A stretch of DNA of 64,000 nucleotides from Neocallimastix lanati (nom. inval.) (Eukaryota; Neocallimastigomycota; Neocallimastigomycetes; Neocallimastigales; Neocallimastigaceae). The stretch lies in assembly GCA_016946835.1 (NCBI GenBank), contig JACVTC010000090.1, positions 631,501-695,500 of the forward strand, in the 5' to 3' direction. The notes under the pieces were generated by a model. That model was not told the origin of the DNA. It did no database searches and saw only the letters and a program-made list of their open reading frames with translations. Both the position numbers and the translations under genes were made by a program. Shown piece by piece: positions 10,601-20,903 of the stretch (its first letter is position 1; each line of letters begins with the position of its first letter).

Positions 10601-11311
10601 TTCTTTATACTTTATTGGACGGTAAGTATATTTTCTCTCGTTGGGACCTCTTTTTATACGGTAAAGGTCAATGTCCATTGGGTCGTTATGCACAGCAGTA
10701 TTACTAAAAAATTCTACCTTTTCGTTTCTTCTAGTTAAGCTTTCTATATTTAATACTGTAGTAGTTAACCTATCAAGAGATCTAGGATTTGGATCGATAA
10801 AAGCAGGTTTCTCTCTTAATGGTTGTTTTAATCCTCTAATGAACATATATATTTTTGCACTTTCATTAAAGTCAGAGTATTGAGCGATCCTTTGGAACTC
10901 TGAAATATATTCAAATACGTGCCCATTCTTCTTCTGATAAATACTACACAGCTTACTATTGGCAACAATGGATTCGCTGGTATAATCACCGAAGTTTGAT
11001 TTTAACTCTTTCACGTAGTCATCGTATGAGTTAAGTAATAGGCTATTATTTCTACGCAAACAAGAGACCCATTCCAAAGGTTTCCCAAGCATGTAAGACA
11101 TTAGGAATCTTACTCTTGCTGCATCGTTATTAAATTGATTTGGTCGGGATTCCATTGCTAGTTCTGCCCTTGTAAGGAATCCCTCAAGGTCGCATTTTCT
11201 TCCAGTAAATGATGGCGGCTTATTAATTACACCAAATACATCGTTATCTTCGTGATTCTCCATTATCTCTTCCAAGGATAATGTTTCAAAGAGTCTTTCT
11301 AAGTCTTCCAA
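7697..11311 (-). CDS. Ty3/gypsy gag-pol fusion lacking the integrase core
   Basis: One uninterrupted frame of up to 1204 codons. Codon 1 of this frame is TTG; the first ATG is codon 17 (11261-11263), the likelier start, giving about 1188 aa. Domains in order (numbering from TTG): gag 1-250; CCHC knuckle CFLCKQPGHLKFNC 251-264; protease VLIDSGSDLNF around 343-345 with VILGLPWI near 412; a highly basic KRRKRKRKRTTKR stretch near 448-460; reverse transcriptase with YIDD at 776-779; RNase H with ETDAS and YTDHKN; then an abrupt jump to a GPY/F-type integrase tail (VWLKRYYF, YLGPFKI, HPVFHISQLEP). The HHCC zinc region and the DDE core, about 240 residues in the relative at 31-32 kb, are missing by an in-frame deletion near 8075. 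The element therefore cannot integrate itself, although everything else is open. Confidence 0.88.
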   Translation of the reverse strand: MEDLERLFETLSLEEIMENHEDNDVFGVINKPPSFTGRKCDLEGFLTRAELAMESRPNQFNNDAARVRFLMSYMLGKPLEWVSCLRRNNSLLLNSYDDYVKELKSNFGDYTSESIVANSKLCSIYQKKNGHVFEYISEFQRIAQYSDFNESAKIYMFIRGLKQPLREKPAFIDPNPRSLDRLTTTVLNIESLTRRNEKVEFFSNTAVHNDPMDIDLYRIKRGPNERKYTYRPIKYKEEKRDYSEERKKGVCFLCKQPGHLKFNCPNKIKPKNLRLIMKGKDTDDSVMGNFSNMRRIRRLTGQEELLMMREVTCEDKNHQKTNILDFFIKTNEIEESKVKVLIDSGSDLNFIHPEVVKKLGIKTERINKSFSVSGLGYGIANVTKETEKCILRYKNHLEIIQFYVLRIPDVDVILGLPWIDRHSPSNYHDAKKIAFSSGFCARHCNNGKRRKRKRKRTTKRNKMAILEQELKVTDEEKREEQSCSRSTLKYYSDSESEPEPYFKGRVVRTINDESDSDYDLDDNFMYDSISESELEKSLECENDSDSIVINDSCNNINSCNNINVSCKKFKSCNESENLNKNQNSVTVPIIYLDYKEVFNEKNCSVLPPHRVYDCEINLKDNSILFYGPLYPLTELEREELKKQLKELLDKGFIRKSTSPAGAPVLFVRKKDGTLRLVIDYRKLNEMTIRNSYPLPLISELLDRVKGAKIFTKLDLKSAYNLVRIKEDDEYKTAFRTRYGHFEFLVMPFGLKNAPATFQHFINDVLSDYLDDFVISYIDDILIFSNNIEEHHIHFKKVFKRLLENNLVVKLEKCEFDKSETTFLGYVISKDGLKMDNEKVKAILEWPSPTNVKEVQSFIGLCNYYRLFIKDFAKIANPIHKLTRKNVEFVWSKDQQDAFDKLKHLFTSAPILRNPDSDKPFIVETDASNFAVGAVLSQEFEGKLRSVAFLSKSLTKCQRNYQIYDKELLAIKLALEEWRHYLEGARHQFIVYTDHKNLTFPRKPEILSQRQIRWYEFLSRFDFKLIYRAGKKSGKPDLLSRRSDHLFANLRTVSKCCLTISKKSSDSLINSILSSLNSCNIDSPPVLLKDNASVLTRDWAAHFDALKKHLIKAKEDFKKFGDPKKASGPTFHVNDMVWLKRYYFTNEPAKKLSNQYLGPFKIIEVRERMNYRLELPENLHLHPVFHISQLEPNTERDKGLKEPSP

Positions 11312-11763
11312 TTTAAGAAAATTTATTATTTATTTATTTATTTATTTATTTTTTGTTTTGTTTTGTTTTGTTTTCTCAAAATTAATAACTTTATAATTAT
11401 ATCAGTAAAGTCGACCAGGTCTCTATCCAATTATGTATGGTGACGGTCGAGTAAACTAATTTTTTATAAATAGTTTATTAATTTTGATATGTTATTTTTT
11501 CTGGTTATTAGAAGGAGTTTTTTCACTTGTTTTAGTCTGGATTACTAGATACGATGTTCATTTAAACCCTAAATTGTGGCCCTCAATTACAAGTCCAATT
11601 ATTGATTCCTAAATGGTAGCTCTGAATAAAAACTCTTGACTGGCGGTAGACCAAAAAAAATCTTCAGCTTGCGGATTCTGTTATTGCAACGTATTTTGTA
11701 AAATAAAAGGTAATTGTTATTGTAAAAGAAAACACTAAAATAGATGTAAGAGAAAACACAAAA
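11312..11763 (-). other. Leader of the 7.7-11.3 kb element with possible primer-binding site
   Basis: No gene. On the minus strand a TGGTCTACCGCCAGTC motif starts at about 11657, a plausible tRNA primer-binding site because it starts with TGG, the complement of a tRNA CCA end. Bases 11320-11375 contain short ATTT and TTTTG repeats. No copy of the 3' LTR F4 is found immediately upstream, so the 5' LTR of this element appears to have been replaced or lost. Confidence 0.35.
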
Positions 11764-12450
11764 ATAGATTACAATAACAAAATACAATAAATTTTATTTT
11801 ATTAAAAAATTTTTTATTAAAATATATTTTATTAATATTTAATAGTTATTCGTTCAAAAATAACAATTACATCGAGAAAAAATGTGAAAAGTATCTTCTA
11901 TTTATACTTTTCCTAAATACATTGATAATATATTATTTTATTTAAATTACATATATTTTAATATAAAACTATCCTAATGAATTTTATTAAATAATAAATT
12001 TATAAACTATAACTAATTTTAGAAAAATATAATTATTAATTAAACTAAATACTAAATAATTAAAATTAAGTACATTTATTATCTATTTATTATTTTAATA
12101 TTATAAGTAAAGTCTTTATTTATTTTCGATTTAAAAACAATGTTAAAGGAGTCATGATTAAATTTTGAAACTTAATTTTCACAAAATAAATTATTAATTT
12201 ATTTTGTTTTAAACTTTAATTAATTCATTTAAATTATTTTACAACAATAATTTTCTCAGAATTAAATTTTATAAAAATTATTACATTAAAAATTTATCTT
12301 GTGGCTTAAAGAATATAATTCAAAAATTTAGTTCATATGATTTATTTACTTTGCTTATTATTTTATAAATCAAAGAATAATTTACATTTTTGAATTACAC
12401 AAGAAAAAATTTTTAATTTAAAATGTGATTGGGATAATCACATCTTTACA
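11764..12450 (-). repeat. LTR K, first tandem copy
   Basis: 687-bp unit followed immediately by a second copy. Read on the minus strand it starts TGTAAAGATGTGATTATCCC, which contains the perfect dyad TGTGATT-ATCCC-AATCACA, and carries a strong TATA context AAGTATAAATAGAAG. It is LTR-like, but no coding region is attached. The plus-strand left boundary may lie upstream, where TGTAAGAGAAAACAC starts at about 11735. Confidence 0.65.
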
Positions 12451-13135
12451 ATAGATTACAATAACAAAATACAATAAATTTTATTTTATTAAAAAATTTT
12501 TTATTAAAATATATTTTATTAATATTTAATAGTTGTTTGTTAAAATAACAATTACATCGAGAAAAAATGTGAAAAGTATCTTCTATTTATACTTTTCCTA
12601 AATACATTGATAATATATTATTTTATTTAAATTACATATATTTTAATATAAAACTATCCTAATGAATTTTATTAAATAATAAATTTATAAACTATAACTA
12701 AATTTAGAAAAATATAATTATTAATTAAACTAAATACTAAATAATTAAAATTAAGTACATTTATTATCTATTTATTATTTTAATATTATAAGTAAAGTCT
12801 TTATTTATTTTCGATTTAAAAACAATGTTAAAGGAGTCATGATTAAATTTTGAAACTTAATTTTCACAAAATAAATTATTAATTTATTTTGTTTTAAACT
12901 TTAATTAATTCATTTAAATTATTTTACAACAATAATTTTCTTTAGAATTAAATTTTATAAAAATTATTACATTAAAAATTTATCTTGTGGCTTAAAGAAT
13001 ATAATTCAAAATTTTAGTTCATATGATTTATTTACTTTGTTTATTATTTTATAAATCAAAGAATAATTTACATTTTTGAATTACACAAGAAAAATTTTTA
13101 ATTTAAAATGTGATTGGGATAATCACATCTTTACA
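12451..13135 (-). repeat. LTR K, second tandem copy
   Basis: Direct tandem duplicate of the preceding unit, with only a few base differences seen (for example around 12530). It begins ATAGATTACAATAAC, with no target duplication between the copies, so local duplication is likelier than independent insertion. Confidence 0.65.
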
Positions 13136-13500
13136 ATTATAAATTCATAATCTATTCTATTATAATAAATAATTATTACATATTATTAAATTCTAAACTG
13201 TTTATTATTAATTGTAGTGATAATATATTTTAAAAATAATTTTATTACTTTTACAGAACTATTAGTAATAGAGTATTATTTAATTTTATACTATTTTTAA
13301 ATAAAAGTATTTTAGATTATTATCTATTATTAATCTTATTATAAATAGGGTGTATTTTGGAAGGAAATATTACTAATTTTAATGATAAGGATCATGAATT
13401 TATATAAAATATTTTTTTAAATCATTATTAGTTATATTAATTTTACTAATAATAAATAATCTATATTAGTAATACTTGTAAAATAAAATTTTCTTTAATT
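13136..13500 (+). repeat. Fragment of LTR A
   Basis: Closely matches the internal part of LTR A2 (45470-45835), including the stretch around AGGGTGTATTTTGGAAGG. Both LTR ends are missing. It is a truncated solo LTR between K and L. Confidence 0.7.
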
Positions 13501-13515
13501 GTAACGAAACTCATA

Positions 13516-13994
13516 TGATACGATATTTCTATTAAACATCAATATCAATATTTATTTTATTTGGACGATAACAGTAGGGAATAATTGACAAAATAATATA
13601 TTCTAATATTATACAGAATAATACACATAATAATAATATTCACACTTTAATATTTAGTTTATTTATTTTATTTATTTATTATCATTCATCAATAAAAATA
13701 CATCATCAATATAAATATTTGTTAACTAGTTAAAATATAATTAATTACTAAAATCTCTTATGTTATTAATGTAAACTAAATATAAAACTATACTAAACTA
13801 TACTAATAAACATGTTTATAGGTTAAATTATTAATAAAACTAAATTAATATTAATAAAAGAACCATTCTTTAAACTATTATTATTTACTAACTATATATA
13901 ATATTATTAAATTATTATTAACCAATAAGATTTCATCAATTAATTTCTAACCTACATTTCACTAAATTATGGTATTTATCGTGGTACCGTATCA
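13516..13994. mobile_element. Solo LTR L
   Basis: About 479 bp with ends TGATACGATA and GGTACCGTATCA, preceded by CATA and followed by CATTA. AT-rich, non-coding. Its terminal inverted bases resemble LTR J. Confidence 0.5.
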
Positions 13995-13999
13995 CATTA

Positions 14000-14796
14000 T
14001 AATAATTTCATTATAATATTTATTATAACAAAATTATTAACTACAACCTGATACTAACATCAAGTTGAGAAAATAAGAAAACAATTAAAAAAAAAAAAAT
14101 AAAGAAAATTTTAACTTATCTTGACAAAGAAGAGTTTATTATAAACAAATATAATAAACAACACAAAATAAAAAGAACACTTATTGAAAATGTTGTAGAT
14201 TTTATTTATTATTATTATATATTTATTTAATATTTGTTATATAATAATAACTCTTGATTTCTCAAAAATTTAGAGAAATCAATAGCTATTTTTACGAAAA
14301 ATTAAATAATAAAATTTTATAAATTTTATATAAAATAATAATTTAAAAGGTTTTCTAATCTTAACAATTATCTTATCTAGAAAAAGATTAGAAGAAAAAA
14401 CTAGATAAGTTCTTTAAGGAAAAACCAATTTATTATTATAATAAATTAGAAAAAACCTTAAAGTCCGATAAAATTAATTTATATTTTAATAAGAAAATAA
14501 AAAACTTTAAAGTCCGTTAATTCAAATTTTAATTAAAAATAATAATTAAATAAATAATTCATTACTATAGAAATTAATAAAATTTATAATTAAATAAATT
14601 AAATAAAATAAATGTATATTAAATAAATTTAAAGAAAAAATTTTTTAATTAAATTAAAACTATAATTAAATGTACAAATACATGTTAACTTGATAAATAA
14701 TTACTAATTTAATGAATGAATGTATAAATTATATAATAGATAAATAATCAAATAAAGAAATTATAATTATTTAACAAATAATTATAGTTTCTTACA
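14000..14796 (-). mobile_element. Solo LTR F5 (family F, degraded)
   Basis: Minus-strand family F copy. The 5' (U3) end is at 14796 (TGTAAGAAAC on the minus strand). The promoter hairpin at 14253-14283 still pairs, although its loop and inner stem have changed. The U5 end at about 14000 begins TATAATAATTT where other copies have TGTAATAATTT, so the terminal TG is mutated. Confidence 0.6.
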
Positions 14797-14803
14797 CACA
14801 TAA

Positions 14804-15775
14804 TGTAATAATTTAATTATAAAGTGTAATTAAATTATTAATCATTAATATTAGCACTAACTGCTAATATTAAGGATTAGAAAAGAATCATACTTACCTA
14901 TGATTCAAATCTAATTACTTGGAGTTTATTATAGCAAATATAATAAACGAAACACTAAACTTAGAAAGAGAGCCGGTTTATATTTTGTGAAATTCTTTTA
15001 TTAAACAATTTATTTTTTATTAATATAAAAGTAATTAAAAATATTTATTTTATTATTATTGTTATTATTATTATTTATTATATTTGTTATAATAATAACT
15101 CTTGATTTCTCAAAGAGAACTCAAGAGCCTTATTTATACTTTTTTGTCAAAATAAGGTTAAAATCAAAAGGGGTTCTAATCTTAACAATTCTCTTATCTA
15201 GGAAAAGATTAGATAGAAAAACCTAGATAAGCTTTTGATCGATATTCTATCCATATCGATCATAGTATTAATTAAGTAAAACCAATTACTTTATGGAAGT
15301 AATTGGAAAAACCTTAATTAACCGATTGGTTAATCTAATCTAATGATCGAAAATAAAAGAATAAGAATAAAAGATATTTCGATCATATAAATATGAATTT
15401 ACATATAAGGAAAACAATATATAAATAATATTAAATTATGTATTAAACAAAATATAAGATACATTATAAAATACAGAATACATTATACAATATAGAGTAA
15501 TGTTTTAGTTACATAGTTTAACTAAATTACTAAACTAATAAATTTAATATTTAAATGAATGATTATATAAATTATTATTATTATTTAAATGTATAAAAAC
15601 TATTTATCTAAATAATTTTCTAATACTAAATTAAATAAATATTTAATATAAAATTAAATAAATTATTAATTATAATTAAGTGTACGAGAGTAATATGATC
15701 TAAATAAAGTTATATTATTATAACTTAACTAAGAAAATATAATTATTTTGTTAAAAATAATTATAGATTCTTACA
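14804..15775 (-). mobile_element. Solo LTR H (family F)
   Basis: 972 bp with ends TGTAATAATT and GATTCTTACA, flanked by CATAA at 14799-14803 and 15776-15780. Read on the minus strand it has a TATA box and the family hairpin at 15099-15127, identical in pattern to F1, F3 and F4. No coding region. Confidence 0.8.
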
Positions 15776-15780
15776 CATAA

Positions 15781-16687
15781 TGTAAAGAATTAAATTTAAA
15801 CTTAATTAATTTTAATTCTTTTCTACAATTAATACTAATATTAATCGAGAAATTATAAATAAAATAAAAGAAAATACTTAATAAAACTTAAAATAGAGGA
15901 GGAGTTTATTATAAGAGATTAGTTAGATAATTAGTTCAAATAAAACTTTTATTAAAATATTTTTTATTAAAAATAATTTTTATTAAGATTTTTATTATTT
16001 TAAAATAATTAAAAATTTATTTTGTTTATTATTATAATTATATTCTTATAATAATAACTCTTGATTTTCAAAATAAAGAAAATCAAGAATTATTTATAGT
16101 AAAGTTCCAAATCTTAATGAATAACTTTTTAGGAAAAGATTTGGGAGAAAAACCTAAAAAGTTTAATGATCAATTATTAATAAAATTGATCATATGTTAA
16201 TTGAATAAAAACCGATATTTTCCAATCGGAAAACTTCAATTAACATTTGTTTTATTTAAACAATGTCAATTATACATGGCATTGTTTCATTTTAATTAAT
16301 TTTTTAAATATTACTTATTCTTTTTTCATTTGATTTGTTACATTATGATTTTTAATATAATTTTATAAATATTTCTAAATTATAATTCTATAATTTATAT
16401 TAGATTTGTTTAAAATTATATTAATGTAACAATTATTTAAATTAAAACTTAAAATTTAATTATCAAATGAATTTTAACAAATATAAAAAATATTAATGTT
16501 TAATTATTTTAACATTATTAATTAATACAATGATAAAGAATAATAATTTTACAATATTAATTTTAAATTATTAATAATAATTTTATATTAAAAATATTTT
16601 ATAATAAAGTTAATAAATTTTATTAAATAATTATTATTTTATTTAATAAAGATTAATAATTTTAATAAAAATTAATTATTCTTTACA
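15781..16687 (-). mobile_element. Solo LTR I (family F, divergent)
   Basis: 907 bp with ends TGTAAAGAAT and TTCTTTACA, flanked by CATAA at 15776-15780 and 16688-16692. The promoter hairpin at 16059-16089 has a different primary sequence (CTTGATTTTC/GAAAATCAAG) but remains perfectly paired. Confidence 0.75.
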
Positions 16688-16692
16688 CATAA

Positions 16693-17451
16693 TGTAAGTG
16701 TTGACTAATTAATTAGTCACACTTAACCAAATATAATATAAATATTATATTTATTTTTATTATTAATTAAGATTTAAATAATTTTACAATAAAATTAACA
16801 CTTAATATTATTTAATATACTATAATTTTAATAATTGTTATTAAATAATAAAATAAAAATAATTATTAATTGATAAAATTAATTTTTTAACTAATTAATA
16901 ATTAATTATTATGAAATATAAACAATATCTTTAATTAATAACCAATTTCTATTTAATATAAATAATTAATCATTTGATTTATCATTAACAATAATACATG
17001 ATTAATTATATTAAAACATTTAATATTAATATAATTAATATTAAATTAATATAAAATTAATTAATAATTATAAACTTAAAACATCATAATAAATAATTTC
17101 ATAAAATATTGGTTAATTGCCAATATTAAATAATATTAAATAATATTAAATAATATTAAATAATATTAAATAATATTAAATAATATTAAATAATATTAAA
17201 TAATATTAAATAATAAATAATTAATTTATTTTATCTTTCAGGTTTTTTCTCATAATCTTTTTCCTGAAAGAATAACTTTTAAGATTATGAACAAAAAAAT
17301 TATAAATAACCTTGATTTTTTTTATAAAATAAAAATCAAGAGTTATTATTTAGAAAATAATATATAATAAAATTTCTTAATAAACTCGAAATATTTTTTA
17401 ACAATTATTGTTATTTTTATAAAAGTTAAGTATTAATTTTGTGTTATTACA
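16693..17451 (+). mobile_element. Solo LTR M (family F-like)
   Basis: 759 bp with ends TGTAAGTGTTGAC and GTTATTACA, flanked by CATAA at 16688-16692 and 17452-17456. The first 35 bases form a near-perfect dyad (GTTGACTAATTAATTAGTCA core). It contains the 10-bp tandem array at 17121-17210 and a promoter-type hairpin at 17311-17342. Confidence 0.7.
17121..17210. repeat. 10-bp tandem repeat array
   Basis: Nine consecutive copies of TAATATTAAA (the first with one base changed), exact 10-bp period, inside LTR M. Confidence 0.95.
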
Positions 17452-17456
17452 CATAA

Positions 17457-17549
17457 TGGTACGTGTTGTTGTACCTTTTGCTTTTGACACTTCTCTTTTT
17501 ATATAATGTTATTATATTTATTTATATATATTTAAATTTATACATTATA

Positions 17550-17623
<74 letters not shown>

Positions 17624-18990
17624 TAAAATAAAACAAACAAACAAACTAACAAGTAAACAAAAACAAAACAACAAAAAACAAAACAACAAAAAACAAAATA
17701 AAAAACAAGAAAACAAAAATAAACAAAATAAATTAAATAAATAAATAAATAAATAATTTAAAAAAGATAAGTATTTGAAATTTTTATTTTTAATAATTAA
17801 ATAATTTCAAATAATAAATAATTTTAATAATAATAATAATATAATAATAATAATTATAATAATGATAATATAAATAAATAATAAATAAATAAATAAATAA
17901 CAAATAATAAATAATAAATAAATAAATAAATAAAATAATTGTAAATAAATAATAATTTTACATGTAGAATTGTCAACAGGTGTAACACTAACACCAATAG
18001 CAGAAGCCGTTCAATTTAGATTGAATGATAATGCTTTCTGTTAAACCATTTATTATGGTTTATTTGTTGACAAAATTATAAAATTTAATTATTTAATTTA
18101 TTTACTAATATATAATTATAAAATAATAAAATAATTAATTATTAATTATATATTTGATTTCTACATGTAATATTGAGAGTAATTCTCATATTTGTGTATA
18201 AACTTATACACTAAAAAATTATAAATAAAATATAATATAAAAATTATAAAATTTTAAATTATTATTTATTTATTTAAGCAGATATACATAATATTTATAA
18301 TATAAAATTATAAATTAATATTATTCATTTGTTTATTGAATAATAAAAATAAATATTATATAAAGTAAATAAACTAAAATATGAACTTTTATTTATTTAC
18401 TGTGTAATAATTGTATATAATTAAATTATAAATTATATTTATTTATTTGATGTATAATTATACATATAAAATATAATATAAAAAAAAATTATAAAATATT
18501 ATTATTTATTTATTTAATAAATAATACATATGTATAATTTAAATTATTACTTACTTATTCATCTAATGAATAATATAAAGATAACTATAATATAAAATTA
18601 TAAATTATTATTATTATTTATTTATTTAATATATATGAAAAATTATATATCATATTTATATAATTTAAAATTCAAATTATTATTATTATTTTTATTCATT
18701 TAATGAATAATATACAATATATATATATTGTAAAATTAATTATTATTATTTATTTATTTATTAATACAAAATATATATAATATATAATATAAATTTATAA
18801 ATTATTGTTCATTTAATTATTTATTTAAAATAAATTTTAATTCAAAATTTAAATTTCAATTTTTTAAATTGAAATTGCAATTAAATATTTATTTTAATTT
18901 TATTTAAATTTTATTTCTTTTTAATATTTCTTAATTTATTATTTCTTAAATTGTTCTTCTTTCTTTGAATAATTCAAATGAAAAGGAGCA
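17457..18990. other. AT-rich region with LTR N start, poly-A and decayed repeats
   Basis: No gene supported. It starts with TGGTACGTGTTGTTGTACC, the same end as the 475-bp LTR C (46854, 49248), here called N; its other end is not identifiable. A run of 40 A at 17553-17592 followed by (AAT)n and A-rich repeats gives a spurious lysine/asparagine ORF. A less AT-rich stretch at 17968-18075 holds inverted GTCAACA...TGTTGAC sequences. Bases 18220-18830 are a decayed tandem repeat with units of roughly 60-100 bp containing ATAAAATTATAAATTATT. Confidence 0.5.
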
Positions 18991-18991
18991 A

Positions 18992-19320
18992 TGTAAGAAA
19001 TACAAATAAATTTATTAATAATTTATTTACATTTCTTAGTTATTATAATTTATTTAATTTAATATTTATTTATTCATTTAATAATATAGTCATTTTATTT
19101 AATTTTATATTTATTTATACACTTAATAATTATATTTATTTTATTTAATTTATAATTATTTATTCACTTATATTTATATATTAGTTAGAAAACAATATTA
19201 AGGTTTTCCCAAGTTAATTGGTTTTACTTAATATTGATTCATCTAGAGTTTTTCCGCTAATCTTTTCTCTAGATGTTAAAAAGTTAAGGTTAGCAAAACT
19301 TTCAATAAATTATATAATTT
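18992..19320 (+). mobile_element. LTR F8 start, truncated, preceded by a polypurine tract
   Basis: TGTAAGAAATAC follows AAAAGGAGCAA, the family F polypurine context, so this is the U3 of a plus-strand 3' LTR. The terminal hairpin at 18994-19039 is paired. The copy breaks off after the CTAGAG/CTCTAG dyad, before any promoter. Confidence 0.55.
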
Positions 19321-19414
19321 TATATTTTTTTTGGTTAATTATAATTTTTATTTTAAACTTACTACTTCTTTTATGATAATGAATTTATACAAATTCATTA
19401 AGTAAAGGGAGCAA

Positions 19415-19896
19415 TGTAAGAAACTTAGATAAATTTATTATTTTATTATAAAATTTATCTATCTTTCTTATTTAATACATTAATTTAATACATTAAATTA
19501 TTGTATTTAGTTTAACCAATAATATTTATTTATTAATTTATATATATTTGATTCTCTTGAGTTCTCTTCGAGAAATCAAGAGTTATTATTTTAGAATTTT
19601 TATAATAAATAATAATTCAAATAAAATAATTAATTAATAAACAAAACCCTTTTTAATAAAACATATTTTATAAATATTTGTGTCTTTTATTCCTTTTGTG
19701 TTATTGTTTATTATAAACTTTCTATAATAAACTCTATCTTGTATTTAAGTTAAGAATAATTATTTATTTATATTATTTTATATTTATTTAATTATATTTA
19801 ATTTTATTTTCTCAAATTAATGTTAATTAGCAATAATTAATGTTAATTTGTAGTTAAGAAATTATTTATAATTAATTTTATAAGTAATTTCTTACA
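19415..19896 (+). mobile_element. LTR F7 (family F, internally deleted)
   Basis: TGTAAGAAAC follows AAAGGGAGCAA (polypurine context) and the copy ends TTTCTTACA at 19896. It lacks much of U3 but keeps the promoter hairpin at 19554-19582. It is followed by CATAAC and then TGGTAGACTCGGGG at about 19903, a plausible primer-binding site, which would make it also a 5' LTR of a lost plus-strand element. Confidence 0.6.
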
Positions 19897-19931
19897 CATA
19901 ACTGGTAGACTCGGGGTTGATTCTTATGGAT

Positions 19932-19977
19932 TTAAAATCAAGCAGGGGGGACGGGTATTACCCTGCTTTGATTTTAA
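19932..19977 (+). other. GC-rich stem-loop
   Basis: Left arm TTAAAATCAAGCAGGG (19932-19947) and right arm CCCTGCTTTGATTTTAA (19961-19977) pair along 16 bp with one bulged T, enclosing a 13-nt loop. It is conspicuous in otherwise AT-rich DNA and lies just downstream of the possible primer-binding site after LTR F7. Confidence 0.75.
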
Positions 19978-19979
19978 CA

Positions 19980-20880
19980 AAAAAAAATTCTTTTTATTAA
20001 AAAGTATTTATTATTTATTAATATAAAATTTTATTTTTGAATTACACATATTTAATTTTTAAGAAATATTTACAATATTTATATTTTTTTATGAATTTAA
20101 AGTATAATTAGTTGTTTATAATTTAAGTAATTTTATAGAATTATTGAATTAATTTTATATCAATAATTCATTTTTGTTTTAATTTTTATAAATATAATAT
20201 AATATTCAAATATAATTTAATTAAAAATAATTATAAAATAAATATATAGAAAATAGTTTTTACTTAAATAAATTGTTTTTAAAGATTAATATAATAAATT
20301 TAATAATCTTTAATTATTTTAAATAATACTTGTAATTATTTTCAAAAATAAAATAAAATTTTTATAATATTTAATTAATAAATTTGATAATATTTAAATA
20401 ATAATTTTTATAATAAGTAATAATTTTAATAATAAGTTTTAATAATAAATTTAATTAATAATCTTAATAATTTTATAATAATATTTAATAGTTATAATAA
20501 ATAAATTTTTATAATAATATTTAATAATTTTAATAATTTTATAATATTAATAGTTTATAATAATTTTTATAATAAAATTTAATTAATAATTTTAATAATT
20601 TTATAATAATTTTTATAATAATATTTAATTAATAGTTTTAATAATTTAGTATCTTAAAAGTATAATTTTAATATTTACAATTGTATTTTAATATATACAT
20701 ATATTTAATAATATAACAATAAAATAATTAATTAAAACTGATTTACATTATTTACAAGTTAAAATTAATTTATATCAAAATAAATTAAATTTTATTATTA
20801 AGTTTAGGTTATCAAGAATATAGGAAAGTACAATTTAGTAAAGAATAATAAAATAAAGGTTATTAATTCATTCTTTACCA
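19980..20880 (-). mobile_element. Probable 3' LTR of the 20.9-24.2 kb element
   Basis: Non-coding, very AT-rich. The minus-strand start TGGTAAAGAATGAATT at 20880 follows a polypurine-like GAGTGGGCATCA (20881-20893) next to the pol stop, as in the other alpha elements. The far end near 19980 is not defined by a clear TG. Bases 20380-20650 contain degenerate AATAATTTT repeats. Confidence 0.5.
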
Positions 20881-20903
20881 TGATGCCCACTCTAAAACTC
20901 AAG

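Noticed and set aside
11599-11787. Short hydrophobic minus-strand ORF in the leader of the 7.7-11.3 kb element
   Set aside because: AT-rich sequence translated as Phe/Tyr/Ile; starts in LTR-like sequence and has no support.
17463-17744. 93-aa plus-strand ORF and its antisense partner
   Set aside because: The reading frame is made by a 40-A homopolymer, AAT repeats and A-rich repeats; it encodes poly-Lys/Asn only.
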